From Microcystis aeruginosa Ma_SC_T_19800800_S464 (GTDB lineage Bacteria; Cyanobacteriota; Cyanobacteriia; Cyanobacteriales; Microcystaceae): a DNA stretch of 56,048 nucleotides. Within the stretch, counting starts at the first letter, position 1, and the number at the start of each line of letters is the position of its first letter. Below the pieces are notes generated by a model that was not told where the DNA came from, searched no databases, and saw only the letters and a list, made by a program, of their open reading frames with translations. Made by a program: the position numbers and the translations under genes. Shown here in pieces: positions 18,123 through 27,454 of the stretch. Location: assembly GCA_007095785.1 (NCBI GenBank), contig SFBL01000084.1, forward strand, positions 1 through 56,048, given 5' to 3'.

Positions 18123-20435
18123 ATGGTTAGCAGTGCCGCTCGTCCAAAACCTTCCTTAAAAACCCTCTGGCAAAAGATAGAATCTTCTCCCTTGCCAGAA
18201 ACCGAGGAATCGATTATTTTAAGAATTCTGGTGCAAGCTTTAGTAATCGTGGGTATTATCGCCACCGATGTGGCTACCGATAGTTATACCAGTATTTGGG
18301 CTGTTCCTCTCAGTATTATCGGCGGAATCTGGAGTTGGCGACGCAGGAAAAAGCGCAATATCGGGGCAAAATTTTGTATAGCGATCGGAATGTTGGTAGT
18401 GTTGGCGCTATTCTTGGGTGATATCGTTGCGATGCAGGATAGTCGCATTGCCCTAACACAATTATTAATTCAACTGCAAATTCTCCATAGTTTTGACCTG
18501 CCCCGACGCAAAGATTTAGGGTATTCTATGGTCATCGGTTTAATTCTCTTGGGAGTCGCCGGGACAATCTCCCAAACCCTCGCTTTTGCGCCTTGGTTAA
18601 TCCTCTTTCTGCTTTTATCCCTACCTACCCTAGTTTTAGACTATCGTTCTCGTTTAGGTTTAGATAATCTCAATCAGAGTCTCCCTTTCTTCTCAAGGAA
18701 ATCCCCGCGTCTAGCCACAAAAAAATTAGTTTCCCCGCAAAATTCCCCCCTTTCTCCCAAACGTTTCGGGATTTTCTTTCTGACAATTCTCCTCTTGGGA
18801 TTGACAATTTTTGCCCTGATGCCGCGTTTTCCGGGTTATCAAATTCAATCTTTTCCCGTCAATAGTCCCGAAGGTATGGAAAATCAGGATTTTGAACAGG
18901 GAGACAGACAAATCGTTAACCCCGGCTATGTGCGCGAGGGTGAAACGGGGAATGGTGGCGTAAATGGTGGGAATAGTCCCACTACAGGGTCAGGACAGTT
19001 AGATACTACCTTTTATTACGGTTTTAACAGCCAAATTAACCAAAATTTGCGGGGAAGTATGACTCCCCAGACAGTCATGCGGGTACGTTCTCAAGCCCCC
19101 GGATTCTGGCGCGCCATGGCCTTTGATCGCTATACTGGTCAAGGGTGGCAAATCTCGCGAGATCAAGAATTAGAGGATTTAAATCGCAGTAGTTGGTCCT
19201 ATCGCTTTTTTGTGCCGTTACCCGCAACCCAGGCCAAAACTCATCAGGCAGTTCAAACCTACAGCATTGTCTCCAGTTTACCGAATATTATCCCTGCTCT
19301 TACCTCGCCTCAGTTTCTCTTTTTTCCTACCCGACAGGTATCTCTGGACCGAGAAAATAGCTTAAGGTCGCCGGGGGGATTAGCGGAAGGGCTAACTTAT
19401 ACTGTAATCTCACAAGTGCCGGAACGCAATCGCAGCCAACTGCGATCGGCCCCAGAAACCTACCCTAAGTCTATTCTCAAGTATTATTTACAAATTCCTG
19501 CCGAAATTGCCCCGAAAGTCCGCCGAAAAACCGAGGAATTGCTGGCCAAATCTCCCAAACCGTTAACCTCTCCCTACGAGAAGGCCCTATATTTGGCCCA
19601 AGCATTAAAGCAAAACTACGAATTAAAAACCGATTTGCCCTTTTTAGCCGAAAATGAGGATTTAGTCTCGGCCTTTTTGTTTCGTTTTCAGGGGGGTTAC
19701 GCCGATCATTTTTCCACCGTGTTAACGATTATGTTACGCTCGATCGGTATTCCTGCCCGATTAGCCACCGGTTTTGCCCCTGGCCAGTTTAATCCTTTCA
19801 CTGGCTTTTATGTTGTCCAAAATACGGACGCTTACGCCATCACAGAGGTGTTTTTCCCGGGTTACGGTTGGTACACTTTCGATCCTATTCCAGGCCACGA
19901 ATTAATTCCCCCATCCTTTGAGGAAGCGGAACCTTTTAGCGTCCTCAAGCAATTTTGGCAATGGGTGGCCGGATGGTTGCCCTCTCCAGTCACGGGTTTT
20001 CTCGGTCTGATTTGGGAAAATGTTATCGTTACTATCGGTCAGTTATTGACCTGGTTATGGCGCTTTATTTCCGGCAGTCTTTTCGGGGGAATTCTCGGCG
20101 GTTTAGTCGGGGTCGTCTTCGCCTACGCTAGTTGGTTAGGATGGCGACAGTTCCATCGTTGGCGTAGGAGTCGCAAGTTAGCAAAACTACCACCAATCGA
20201 GCGTTTATACCAGCAAATGTTAGGAATCTTAACAGAAGCCGGTTATGGCAAACATCCCGCTCAAACCCCTTTAGAATACGCCACCGCCGCCCGCCGCGTC
20301 CAACCGCCCCCAGTGGCGAATATTATCGAGGAGATTGCTCGCGCCTACGTTGATTGGCGTTATGGCGGGAAATTGGCTAATATTGAGAGATTACGCCAAC
20401 GTTTTCGAGAATTTGTCAAGTTGGTGAAAAAGTGA
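18123..20435 (+). CDS. Large membrane protein with an inactive-looking transglutaminase fold (TgpA-like)
   Basis: This 770-residue protein has several N-terminal transmembrane helices (about residues 33-235, DUF3488-like), an extracytoplasmic transglutaminase-like core (about 320-600), another hydrophobic span near 650-680 and a DUF4129-like cytoplasmic tail. In active members the core has a Cys in G-x-C-E-H and a His in DAHAW. Here these read GGYADHF (Ala527) and DAYAI (Tyr571), while Asp587 in FDPIPG is kept. The catalytic Cys and His are therefore absent, suggesting a binding or scaffolding role. Its last 57 coding bases recur 9.2 kb downstream. Confidence 0.82.
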   Translation: MVSSAARPKPSLKTLWQKIESSPLPETEESIILRILVQALVIVGIIATDVATDSYTSIWAVPLSIIGGIWSWRRRKKRNIGAKFCIAIGMLVVLALFLGDIVAMQDSRIALTQLLIQLQILHSFDLPRRKDLGYSMVIGLILLGVAGTISQTLAFAPWLILFLLLSLPTLVLDYRSRLGLDNLNQSLPFFSRKSPRLATKKLVSPQNSPLSPKRFGIFFLTILLLGLTIFALMPRFPGYQIQSFPVNSPEGMENQDFEQGDRQIVNPGYVREGETGNGGVNGGNSPTTGSGQLDTTFYYGFNSQINQNLRGSMTPQTVMRVRSQAPGFWRAMAFDRYTGQGWQISRDQELEDLNRSSWSYRFFVPLPATQAKTHQAVQTYSIVSSLPNIIPALTSPQFLFFPTRQVSLDRENSLRSPGGLAEGLTYTVISQVPERNRSQLRSAPETYPKSILKYYLQIPAEIAPKVRRKTEELLAKSPKPLTSPYEKALYLAQALKQNYELKTDLPFLAENEDLVSAFLFRFQGGYADHFSTVLTIMLRSIGIPARLATGFAPGQFNPFTGFYVVQNTDAYAITEVFFPGYGWYTFDPIPGHELIPPSFEEAEPFSVLKQFWQWVAGWLPSPVTGFLGLIWENVIVTIGQLLTWLWRFISGSLFGGILGGLVGVVFAYASWLGWRQFHRWRRSRKLAKLPPIERLYQQMLGILTEAGYGKHPAQTPLEYATAARRVQPPPVANIIEEIARAYVDWRYGGKLANIERLRQRFREFVKLVKK

Positions 20436-20442
20436 GCTTGAG
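20379..20442 (+). repeat. Left copy of the 64-nt direct repeat bounding the dynamin island
   Basis: This copy covers the last codons of the transglutaminase-fold gene (NIERLRQRFREFVKLVKK, stop) and 7 nt beyond. The matching copy at 29547-29610 has 9 mismatches by hand alignment. Sequence on either side of the two copies does not match, so the repeat has sharp edges. Confidence 0.8.
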
Positions 20443-20669
20443 CCTATAGTTAGGGTTTGCGGCAAAAAGTTTTTCAGCAAATCCTAAATAATCAGTCTTT
20501 AATAACTGGATTTAGTATTACTTGGTCGTCTTTTGATAAATGGCGATCGCATTGCACTAATCCGATGGCTTCGACTAGAATAAATATGCTAGGATTAGGG
20601 TAATTTATCTGGATCAAGTTATTCCCTAGCTTAAATAAACACTCATTCCTCCACTGACAACATATCATC

Positions 20670-21308
20670 ATGGATCTACCAGCCTTTGATCATAACCTTC
20701 ATCAGTCCGATGCCACTTACACTTTACACGCTGATTTGGATTCGTCGCTGGATTTGCACGACCACCAAGATTTGTTAAACGACCCCAATTTGGGAGTTCA
20801 CCACGATCCCTTTGTCCCATCTAATATCAGCATTTATGAGCCTCATCATATCCATAATGCTTTTGAGCATCAGGGTTTAGCAGATTATCAACCCCATCAC
20901 GCTAATGGTTTATTAGACCATCAATATTCTCAAGTTGATCATCCTTCTCATTTTGATCAAGGTTTTGAGAACCAGCACTTAGCAGATTATCACCCTCATC
21001 ATGCTAACAGTTTCCCAGACCATCAATATTCCCACCCAGATCATACTTCCCATTGGGATCATCTTTCACAGCGATCTGGTTCTGAGACGGCTTCTGAGTT
21101 ATTAAGTAAAGCAAATGAAATGGAGAAACGGGCTAATGAAAGTTTAAGTCGTTCTCAGAGTCACAGTAAAGAAGCCGATTGGCATCGTGAGCATAAAAAC
21201 CAGTCAGATGCCTCTAGTCATGGGAAAGAAGCCCAAAATGCGATGGCTGAATCTGAGAAATATCAGGCGGAAGCTCAAAAGTTAAGGGAACAGGCGAAAA
21301 AAGTCTAG
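20670..21308 (+). CDS. His/Asp-rich repeat protein with C-terminal coiled coil
   Basis: This 212-residue protein is extremely rich in His and Asp in its first 135 residues. It holds two copies of a unit of about 37 residues, recognisable by LADYQPHHANGLLDHQYS and LADYHPHHANSFPDHQYS. The last 75 residues are charged and helical (SELLSKANEMEKRANESL, QAEAQKLREQAKK), predicting a coiled coil. I do not recognise the family. His clusters suggest metal binding or pH sensing (inference). It precedes the dynamin genes by 161 nt on the same strand and may belong to their unit. No signal peptide. Confidence 0.7.
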   Translation: MDLPAFDHNLHQSDATYTLHADLDSSLDLHDHQDLLNDPNLGVHHDPFVPSNISIYEPHHIHNAFEHQGLADYQPHHANGLLDHQYSQVDHPSHFDQGFENQHLADYHPHHANSFPDHQYSHPDHTSHWDHLSQRSGSETASELLSKANEMEKRANESLSRSQSHSKEADWHREHKNQSDASSHGKEAQNAMAESEKYQAEAQKLREQAKKV

Positions 21309-21469
21309 AGGGTTATTATGAAAGGTAGCTTTTAGACTGTCGCATTAGAGAGCAAAAACCTTGACTTTTACCTTCTTTCTGATAGCCCAGGACAGGATTG
21401 TTCTGTATTACTGGGGTTGACTAAGACTAAATTAAAGTTACGAAAAACCATTGTGGAGGATTTAGAAAT

Positions 21470-24400
21470 ATGTCTTGGATGTATGGCTTAAGTTTGTTAG
21501 CATCAAGTGGCATTAATGCTTGGTCAGCATCAGAAAATCGTAAATCTTCTGAAAGTATCAGTCGGCTAAATCGGGATTCTTCCGAAGAAATTGCTCGATT
21601 AAGTAGAAAGCATTCCGCAGAATTGCAGTATAATCAATTAAAATTTTCCGTATTGCAACAAAGAGAAAATCAAGAATTTCAAAGAGAATTAGCTGAACTT
21701 AACCACGAAAGAGCGAAGGAAATTGAGGCTTTTCGGGCGAAAGTGAGTCACGCTATTAATCAAAAAAATCTGGATTTTCAAAAATGGCGTTTTGAGCAGG
21801 AAAAGAAAATTCAATATGATATTTTACAGTTACAGCAGGATTTTCAACGGGAGTTAAGCCGTCTTCAACATCAAAATGCGGTGGAGTTGATGCGGGAAAG
21901 GGTAAGATCAGATAAATCTCCTATTCATAATCAAGCTTTCGATTTATTAGAAAATTCTTTTGCTCATCCGTTGATGCCTTTGCAGGTACTAATTTCACCG
22001 CCCCAACTAAATTATGATCCCAAAACAGGTAAACCCTATCTTTCTGGCTTTGAAGATACTTTAGCGGAGGAAATTCATCAGTTTCTTAGTCAGGGCCATG
22101 CTCTTAATCAAGAATGGCCTGTTCAATTCCTAAATGGAAATTGGATCTCTAATAGCCAGGGTGGAAATGCTGCTCTATTGTCTCTGCATTCACAGTTAAA
22201 AAGCATTCACGTTCTAGTTTTGGATACAAAAATCCCATTGGATAAACTAAATTTCAGTGTGGGATACTGGTTTAGTGGTGATACTACTTTTACTCGCCGT
22301 CCCATTTTGTCAGGTCAATCTTTTCCTGATTTGCTTTATGAATCTGCTAAAAAAAGAGCGCTGGAATGGGAGAAAAAAAGAGAAAAAATCAAGGCTAGTG
22401 GTAAGGATGAAGCATATATTAAGGCTTTAGGGAAGGTCGATGAGGAAAATTTACAGATTTATTTCCAAGAGTTAGCAGGAATTGCTGAATTAAAACAAAC
22501 TGGTGTTACCGATTTACTTATTCGTAAAGAATACAAGATTACGGAGGAAGATTATAAAACATTTTATCAATATTTGGCGGTATGGCATTGTTTAGCGATC
22601 GGGCTTTATGCTGACATTCTCTTTTTGGGTAATTCTTGGGAAAATATTCCTTTATTGCCTAGTTTAATTCCTTATCTGTTAGAAAAATATCGGGATAACC
22701 CTCTGTTAACTTCGGAGTTTTGGCAGGAAGCCATTTCCAGCATTGTGAAGGTTTACGGAGAGTTTTATAATAGCTTGAGGTCGGATTTTGCCCATTGGGC
22801 GACTGAAATTCGGATGGAGTTAGCATTATCTTTGGCTAATTTACCAAGCGAGTATCAGTGTTTGGCTTTAGAGCAAGGTAATCAGGCTTTTTCCGATTGG
22901 TTACGAGCTAATGATGCGCCTTCGGACAAGGTTTTTGATCTCGACAATGACGCTGATTGTCAGCTTTTGAAACGGATTATTTATCAAGAAGATAAGCCGT
23001 TTTTAGAGTCATTAAAGTTGTTATTAGAGAAAATTCGGGGGGCAGAGGGGATTGATGAAATTAAAACGAATGTAATTGGCAGTTTTTTAGTTGGTTGGGA
23101 GTTTTTGATCTGTCCTGATAGTACTTACAATCTATCAATGATAGAAGCCGAAAAATTACCAGCGATTGTGGAGACAAATCCTGAAAAATCTGATATAATT
23201 AGTCAAGCAAGCATCAGTTGTCAAACAACCACGAGGAAAAATCCCATGAGTAATCAAACTTCTTCCGTTAATTTCGAGGCAACTGAAGTTCGTCTTTGGT
23301 TTGCCGATCAACTGGATCAAATACGTCAAACTTTAGTTACATCAGAGAAACAAGCGGCAGAAGCATCAGGAAAGTTGGCACTATCGGCTCTAATAGATAA
23401 TTTGCGTAGGGAAGTTGATAAACTGAAAAATGCAAAATTTCGTTTTTTGATTATTGGAGATTTTAATCGTGGTAAGAGTAGTATTTTAAATGTTTTATTT
23501 GGTCAAGAACTGCTACCAATGGGAGTCACGCCTACTACGTCTATTCCTACTTTTATTCAATACGGGGAACAAGCAAAAGTCATAGTTTACAAGAAAGATG
23601 GTACACAAGAAAGCATGGGCTTAAAGGAGTATCAACAGAAATATACTTTTAACTCAAAACAGGTAAAAGATAAAATCAAAAATATTTTTAAAACAGTTGA
23701 AAATTGGCTAAATTCTTTAGAAAAAGCCGAAATCTATTACCCAATCGAATTGTTATCGAGGGGGGTAGAGTTTATTGATACAGCAGGACTGAACAGTTCG
23801 GAAGCTGAAGATAGAAAAACGTTGTCGTACATTCCTGAGTGTCATGCAATTCTATTTGTTTTAAGTGCTCACCAGCAGCTTACTGCCAAAGAGCAAGCTT
23901 ATCTAAACACACATATTAAGGATAAAGTAGGATCAGTATTCTTTTTGATCAATCAATGGGAATTAGTCCCAGAATCAGATAAAGAAGAAATACATGAGGC
24001 TTTTGTTGAAAGATTATCTGACTGTTTAACAGCAAAAGAAGAAGAAATCGAACAAATGTGGGAGGACACCATATTTGATGTATATGCTCGTACAGCTTTA
24101 GAAAGACTAAAAGAAAAAAACTCTCTCGACGGCACTGGATTTATGCAATTCAGCGCGAGACTTGATCATTTTTTGATTCATGAACGATTAATTGCTGAAC
24201 TATTGCCATCTCTTCAAACGGCAACATCCGTTACGAATAGGGTAACTGAGGTTGTTGAGGAAAGATTACTTGTTCTTAATGAGACGGTAAAGTCTTTGGA
24301 AGAAAAAATCAGAAAAGTTAATCCTCATATTAAGTCAATGAAAACAATTGCCAAAGGGTTAAGAAAGGGAGCTACTAATACCAAAAATGCTTGTATTGCA

Positions 24401-25297
24401 CAAGTTGGGGGAGAGTATCAGAGTTATTTTAGTCAAATACTAAGCAAAATTGAGAATGATTTCACAATGCCTCCTGTAGCTGGTCTCGGAGAGAATCAGA
24501 AAGAGAACTATACAAAACAGTTAGAGAAAAAATTCCAAGAATACCAGCAAGAGAAACTTGATGGATGGAAAAAAATAAGTGCGGGTATAGTAGCCAATAA
24601 TTATCTTGAGTTAACTGAGTTGTTTAGTGAAGAAAATAAGGAATACGATAGAGAAAGACAAGAAATTAAGGAAATTCTTGAAGGAAAAGACCTTAATATT
24701 CAAAATCAATCTCAGCTATCAACTTATCAAACTGGTTCTACTCCAGAAAGTTCTCTAAAGGCAATTGATGGTAACGCAACTAAAAAAATGATTTTAGCTG
24801 GATCAGCCGCTACAGTGGGTACAATCACAGCAGGTGTTGGAGTGGCTACTGCTGCGAACGTTTATCTTGGTACTCATATACTATTAGCGGCTGGGTTAGC
24901 TGTAACACCAATAGGAGCGGCTTTATTAGCTGTTAGTGTTGTAGGTGGTGGACTTGCAACTTGGTGGGGACGACGTTCGGAGATCGATAAATTTCAAAAA
25001 GAAATGCAAAAACAATTAGCGCAAGAATTTCAAAAATTGCTTGAACCTAAGCAAATATCGGGTATTAAGGAAGCTATTGGGAATTTATTTGTTGGTTTTG
25101 AGAGTTATGCCGATCAATTAAAAGATGACGTTGAATCTTTGGAAAGTTCTCTGAATAACTTACTGGAATCCAAAAGGAGTAAAGAAGTTGATGCTCAAGC
25201 TGAAGCAAAACGTTTAGAAGCCTTGAAAGCAGATATTTCTGCTCAATGGGAAACTATTAATGTCAAATATAAGGAGATAGCTACAGCTAAAAAATAA
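21470..25297 (+). CDS. Giant bacterial dynamin-like protein with a novel N-terminal module
   Basis: This 1275-residue protein has two parts. Residues 1-155 are a long charged coiled coil; about 155-590 is a mixed globular region I do not recognise (contains PLQVLISPPQLNYD and FSVGYWFSGD). Residues 593-1275 are a whole dynamin-family GTPase: G1 GDFNRGKSS (663-671), switch/G2 TPTTSIPT, G3 DTAG (770-773), G4 NQWE (828-831), helical stalk, then a hydrophobic Gly/Ala-rich paddle (about 1105-1166) and a final coiled coil. The C-terminal 683 residues match the size of stand-alone cyanobacterial BDLPs, which bind and bend membranes. An internal Met593 has its own ribosome site. Confidence 0.85.
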   Translation: MSWMYGLSLLASSGINAWSASENRKSSESISRLNRDSSEEIARLSRKHSAELQYNQLKFSVLQQRENQEFQRELAELNHERAKEIEAFRAKVSHAINQKNLDFQKWRFEQEKKIQYDILQLQQDFQRELSRLQHQNAVELMRERVRSDKSPIHNQAFDLLENSFAHPLMPLQVLISPPQLNYDPKTGKPYLSGFEDTLAEEIHQFLSQGHALNQEWPVQFLNGNWISNSQGGNAALLSLHSQLKSIHVLVLDTKIPLDKLNFSVGYWFSGDTTFTRRPILSGQSFPDLLYESAKKRALEWEKKREKIKASGKDEAYIKALGKVDEENLQIYFQELAGIAELKQTGVTDLLIRKEYKITEEDYKTFYQYLAVWHCLAIGLYADILFLGNSWENIPLLPSLIPYLLEKYRDNPLLTSEFWQEAISSIVKVYGEFYNSLRSDFAHWATEIRMELALSLANLPSEYQCLALEQGNQAFSDWLRANDAPSDKVFDLDNDADCQLLKRIIYQEDKPFLESLKLLLEKIRGAEGIDEIKTNVIGSFLVGWEFLICPDSTYNLSMIEAEKLPAIVETNPEKSDIISQASISCQTTTRKNPMSNQTSSVNFEATEVRLWFADQLDQIRQTLVTSEKQAAEASGKLALSALIDNLRREVDKLKNAKFRFLIIGDFNRGKSSILNVLFGQELLPMGVTPTTSIPTFIQYGEQAKVIVYKKDGTQESMGLKEYQQKYTFNSKQVKDKIKNIFKTVENWLNSLEKAEIYYPIELLSRGVEFIDTAGLNSSEAEDRKTLSYIPECHAILFVLSAHQQLTAKEQAYLNTHIKDKVGSVFFLINQWELVPESDKEEIHEAFVERLSDCLTAKEEEIEQMWEDTIFDVYARTALERLKEKNSLDGTGFMQFSARLDHFLIHERLIAELLPSLQTATSVTNRVTEVVEERLLVLNETVKSLEEKIRKVNPHIKSMKTIAKGLRKGATNTKNACIAQVGGEYQSYFSQILSKIENDFTMPPVAGLGENQKENYTKQLEKKFQEYQQEKLDGWKKISAGIVANNYLELTELFSEENKEYDRERQEIKEILEGKDLNIQNQSQLSTYQTGSTPESSLKAIDGNATKKMILAGSAATVGTITAGVGVATAANVYLGTHILLAAGLAVTPIGAALLAVSVVGGGLATWWGRRSEIDKFQKEMQKQLAQEFQKLLEPKQISGIKEAIGNLFVGFESYADQLKDDVESLESSLNNLLESKRSKEVDAQAEAKRLEALKADISAQWETINVKYKEIATAKK
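23233..23248 (+). promoter_or_regulatory. Internal ribosome site and ATG inside the giant dynamin gene
   Basis: GAGG at 23233-23236 lies 9 nt before an in-frame ATG at 23246 (Met593). This is just where the dynamin half begins (MSNQTSSVNFEATEVRLWF) and after a low-complexity linker. Translation here would give a free 683-residue dynamin-like protein in addition to the fusion. Confidence 0.45.
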
Positions 25298-25389
25298 ACG
25301 TATTTTCGTAATTGTTTAAGCGTAGTTTACTAAAATTATTATTTAGTGGGCTACGTTTTTCTCTATTAATTCAAGGGCTTATATTCAAA

Positions 25390-27045
25390 ATGAAATCTGT
25401 AATTACAACTTCAAACACTCTTAAAACGGCTTGCCAATTTCTTGACCCTCAAGAACACCAACAGCTTATTAAAGATGTAGAATTAGTCTGCGAACAACTC
25501 GTTGATCCTAACTTTAGAGTAGCTGTTCTTGCACCCTTTAATTTCGGCAAATCCACACTAATTAATGCTCTGTTAGGTCAAAATATAATGCCTGTTAAGA
25601 TGATCAGAACAACTGGTATAGCAATCAGGATTAAATACGGAAAAACTTTAACTACAATTATTACCTTAAAATCAGGTGAAATCATTAGAAGCAATGACAC
25701 AGAAATCCTCAAAGAATTTGCCGTGTTAAACAAAAAAGGACAACGAAGAGAAGATGTTGACTCTGTAGAAGTTTTATGCCCTCATTTCCTATTAAAGAAC
25801 GGAGTAGAATTGCTAGATTTGCCTGGAACAAACGATAGAGAAGCACAAGATATTTTAGTCCGTGATCAATTATTACAGGTTGATTTAGTCATCCAAATAT
25901 TAAATGCAAGACAACCCTTTACTCAAGGTGAACAAGACACTTTAAATCAATGGTTAATTGAGAGAGGAATAAAAACAGTTATTTTTGTTCTGAATCGTAT
26001 GAATCAAATAGAAAACAAAAAAGACAAAAGTGAAATATATGATGATGTAGTCTCCACAATTAAATTTTTCAAACCTGACTTACCAGAGGGCTTAAAAAAA
26101 CTATATTGTGTTGATGCCCTTCCTGCTCTAGAAGCAAAACAAAACAAGAAAAAATGGAATGTCTTTAAAAGTGGCATCATTGATTTTGAAGTTAGTTTAT
26201 TGACTATCATCTCATTGTATAAAAAAAGAACAAGTCAAACTAGGTTACTCCGTGTAATTACTATGGCAAGTAAAGTAAAATCTATATTGCATAAGCAAGC
26301 TAAAGACTTAGCTATGGAAATTTCAAATGCTGAAAATATCAGAAATCTTGCTATTGAGAAAGGAAAACAACAAGAAAAATCACTAAAAGAAGAATTTAAA
26401 AAAAGAGTAGAAAATTATCAAAACTGGCTGTCCCCAAATATTCTTGTTGCGAGTTATCAAATAGATGCAGCAAAAACTTTAGAGACTAGAGGTTTTTATG
26501 ACTGGCAAGATAGCAAGTTTAAGTCCATTATTCTTGATTACACTCAAGCTATAGAAAAATGTGTTAGCAAAGCCTGTACAAAACTTCAAAAAAGTAATTC
26601 TAATCGTATTAATATTTCATTTCCTGAGTATCCAAAAGTCTCATTACCTAGTCGTCAAGATAGAAATGCGGGACAGTGGATTGGTGACATTTTTAACGGT
26701 GGCGCAAATCGCAAGAAATTAGACCAGGAATATGAAAATAAGAAGTGGCAAGCTTATAAAGATGCTGCCTATAGTTATTTATCCGAATTTAGTAAAAATA
26801 CCTTAGCTTCCCTAAATGAATATGAAAAAAATATTGATCCCTTAATTACTTTTTCTATACCACCAGAATCTCGTGAAGTTATTTACAAACGTAACGACTT
26901 GAATTCTATAAATTCTTCCATTAACTCAATTCAATGTTTAGAATCACAAAAAGCTAGAATAAATAGATATAAATTAAAAACTTTGGAACTTCTTAAGGTA
27001 TTTATAATATTTTGGAGTAACTGGTTTTTATATTTTTTAAAGTAA
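25390..27045 (+). CDS. Second dynamin-family GTPase
   Basis: This 551-residue protein starts at the ATG at 25390; the in-frame TTG at 25312 would add an unlikely 26 residues. The P-loop reads APFNFGKST (48-56), with Ala replacing the usual first Gly. G3 is DLPG (143-146). G4 is NRMN (202-205), so the Asp that reads guanine is Asn. A helical stalk follows, rich in Lys and Glu, and the last 15 residues are hydrophobic (VFIIFWSNWFLYFLK), a possible membrane anchor. It lies 92 nt after the giant dynamin gene and is probably its functional partner, as in other paired bacterial dynamins. Confidence 0.8.
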   Translation: MKSVITTSNTLKTACQFLDPQEHQQLIKDVELVCEQLVDPNFRVAVLAPFNFGKSTLINALLGQNIMPVKMIRTTGIAIRIKYGKTLTTIITLKSGEIIRSNDTEILKEFAVLNKKGQRREDVDSVEVLCPHFLLKNGVELLDLPGTNDREAQDILVRDQLLQVDLVIQILNARQPFTQGEQDTLNQWLIERGIKTVIFVLNRMNQIENKKDKSEIYDDVVSTIKFFKPDLPEGLKKLYCVDALPALEAKQNKKKWNVFKSGIIDFEVSLLTIISLYKKRTSQTRLLRVITMASKVKSILHKQAKDLAMEISNAENIRNLAIEKGKQQEKSLKEEFKKRVENYQNWLSPNILVASYQIDAAKTLETRGFYDWQDSKFKSIILDYTQAIEKCVSKACTKLQKSNSNRINISFPEYPKVSLPSRQDRNAGQWIGDIFNGGANRKKLDQEYENKKWQAYKDAAYSYLSEFSKNTLASLNEYEKNIDPLITFSIPPESREVIYKRNDLNSINSSINSIQCLESQKARINRYKLKTLELLKVFIIFWSNWFLYFLK

Positions 27046-27057
27046 TGGATAAATAAA

Positions 27058-27153
27058 TATAGCGGCATTCTCCTGAGTGAGAACATGGAACTTCTTGCGG
27101 ATTAAGGATTTTAGCCATTTTATTTGTCCCTCACCAGCTCAGATGCCGCTATA
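27058..27153. mobile_element. 96-bp MITE-like element with TATAGCGGCAT ends
   Basis: TATAGCGGCAT at the left and ATGCCGCTATA at the right are perfect 11-bp inverted repeats, with further partial matching inward (AGTGAG/CTCAC). The ends allow a TA target duplication, as in IS630/Tc1-mariner-type elements. There is no coding capacity. It lies between the second dynamin gene and a toxin pair. Confidence 0.6.
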
Positions 27154-27191
27154 ATTCATAATTGATAACTTTAAGGGAGGATTAATAAATC

Positions 27192-27452
27192 ATGTTAACA
27201 ATTAATCTAGATCATGAATCAGAAAAATATTTAATTGAAATTTTATCAGAAGAGAAAATAACTAGCCAAGAATTAGTTAAAAAACTCTTGCGTAACCATT
27301 GGATTACTCTAAAAAAATCGCCAACAGTTTTAGAAAGAATGGGTGGTTATCCTGAACATTTATTAGACGAAAAAGAAGACTTGTCTGACAGAGATATTCG
27401 TAAGCAAAAAATTGCTAAATATTTGCGCCAAAAACATGAACGCCATGAATAG
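27192..27452 (+). CDS. Antitoxin-like protein upstream of a PIN toxin
   Basis: This 86-residue, highly charged protein starts MLTINLDHESEKYLIEILSE and ends in Lys/Arg/Glu-rich helix. The N-terminal strand followed by helices suggests a small dimerising DNA-binding antitoxin, but I cannot name the class. A GGGAGG ribosome site lies 11 nt upstream. The PIN gene starts 2 nt after its stop, which supports the antitoxin role. Confidence 0.65.
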   Translation: MLTINLDHESEKYLIEILSEEKITSQELVKKLLRNHWITLKKSPTVLERMGGYPEHLLDEKEDLSDRDIRKQKIAKYLRQKHERHE

Positions 27453-27454
27453 TT

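Noticed and set aside
25312-25389. Extended N-terminus of the second dynamin
   Set aside because: It needs a TTG start and adds a Leu/Phe-rich stretch unlike the family; the ATG at 25390 precedes the GTPase domain normally.
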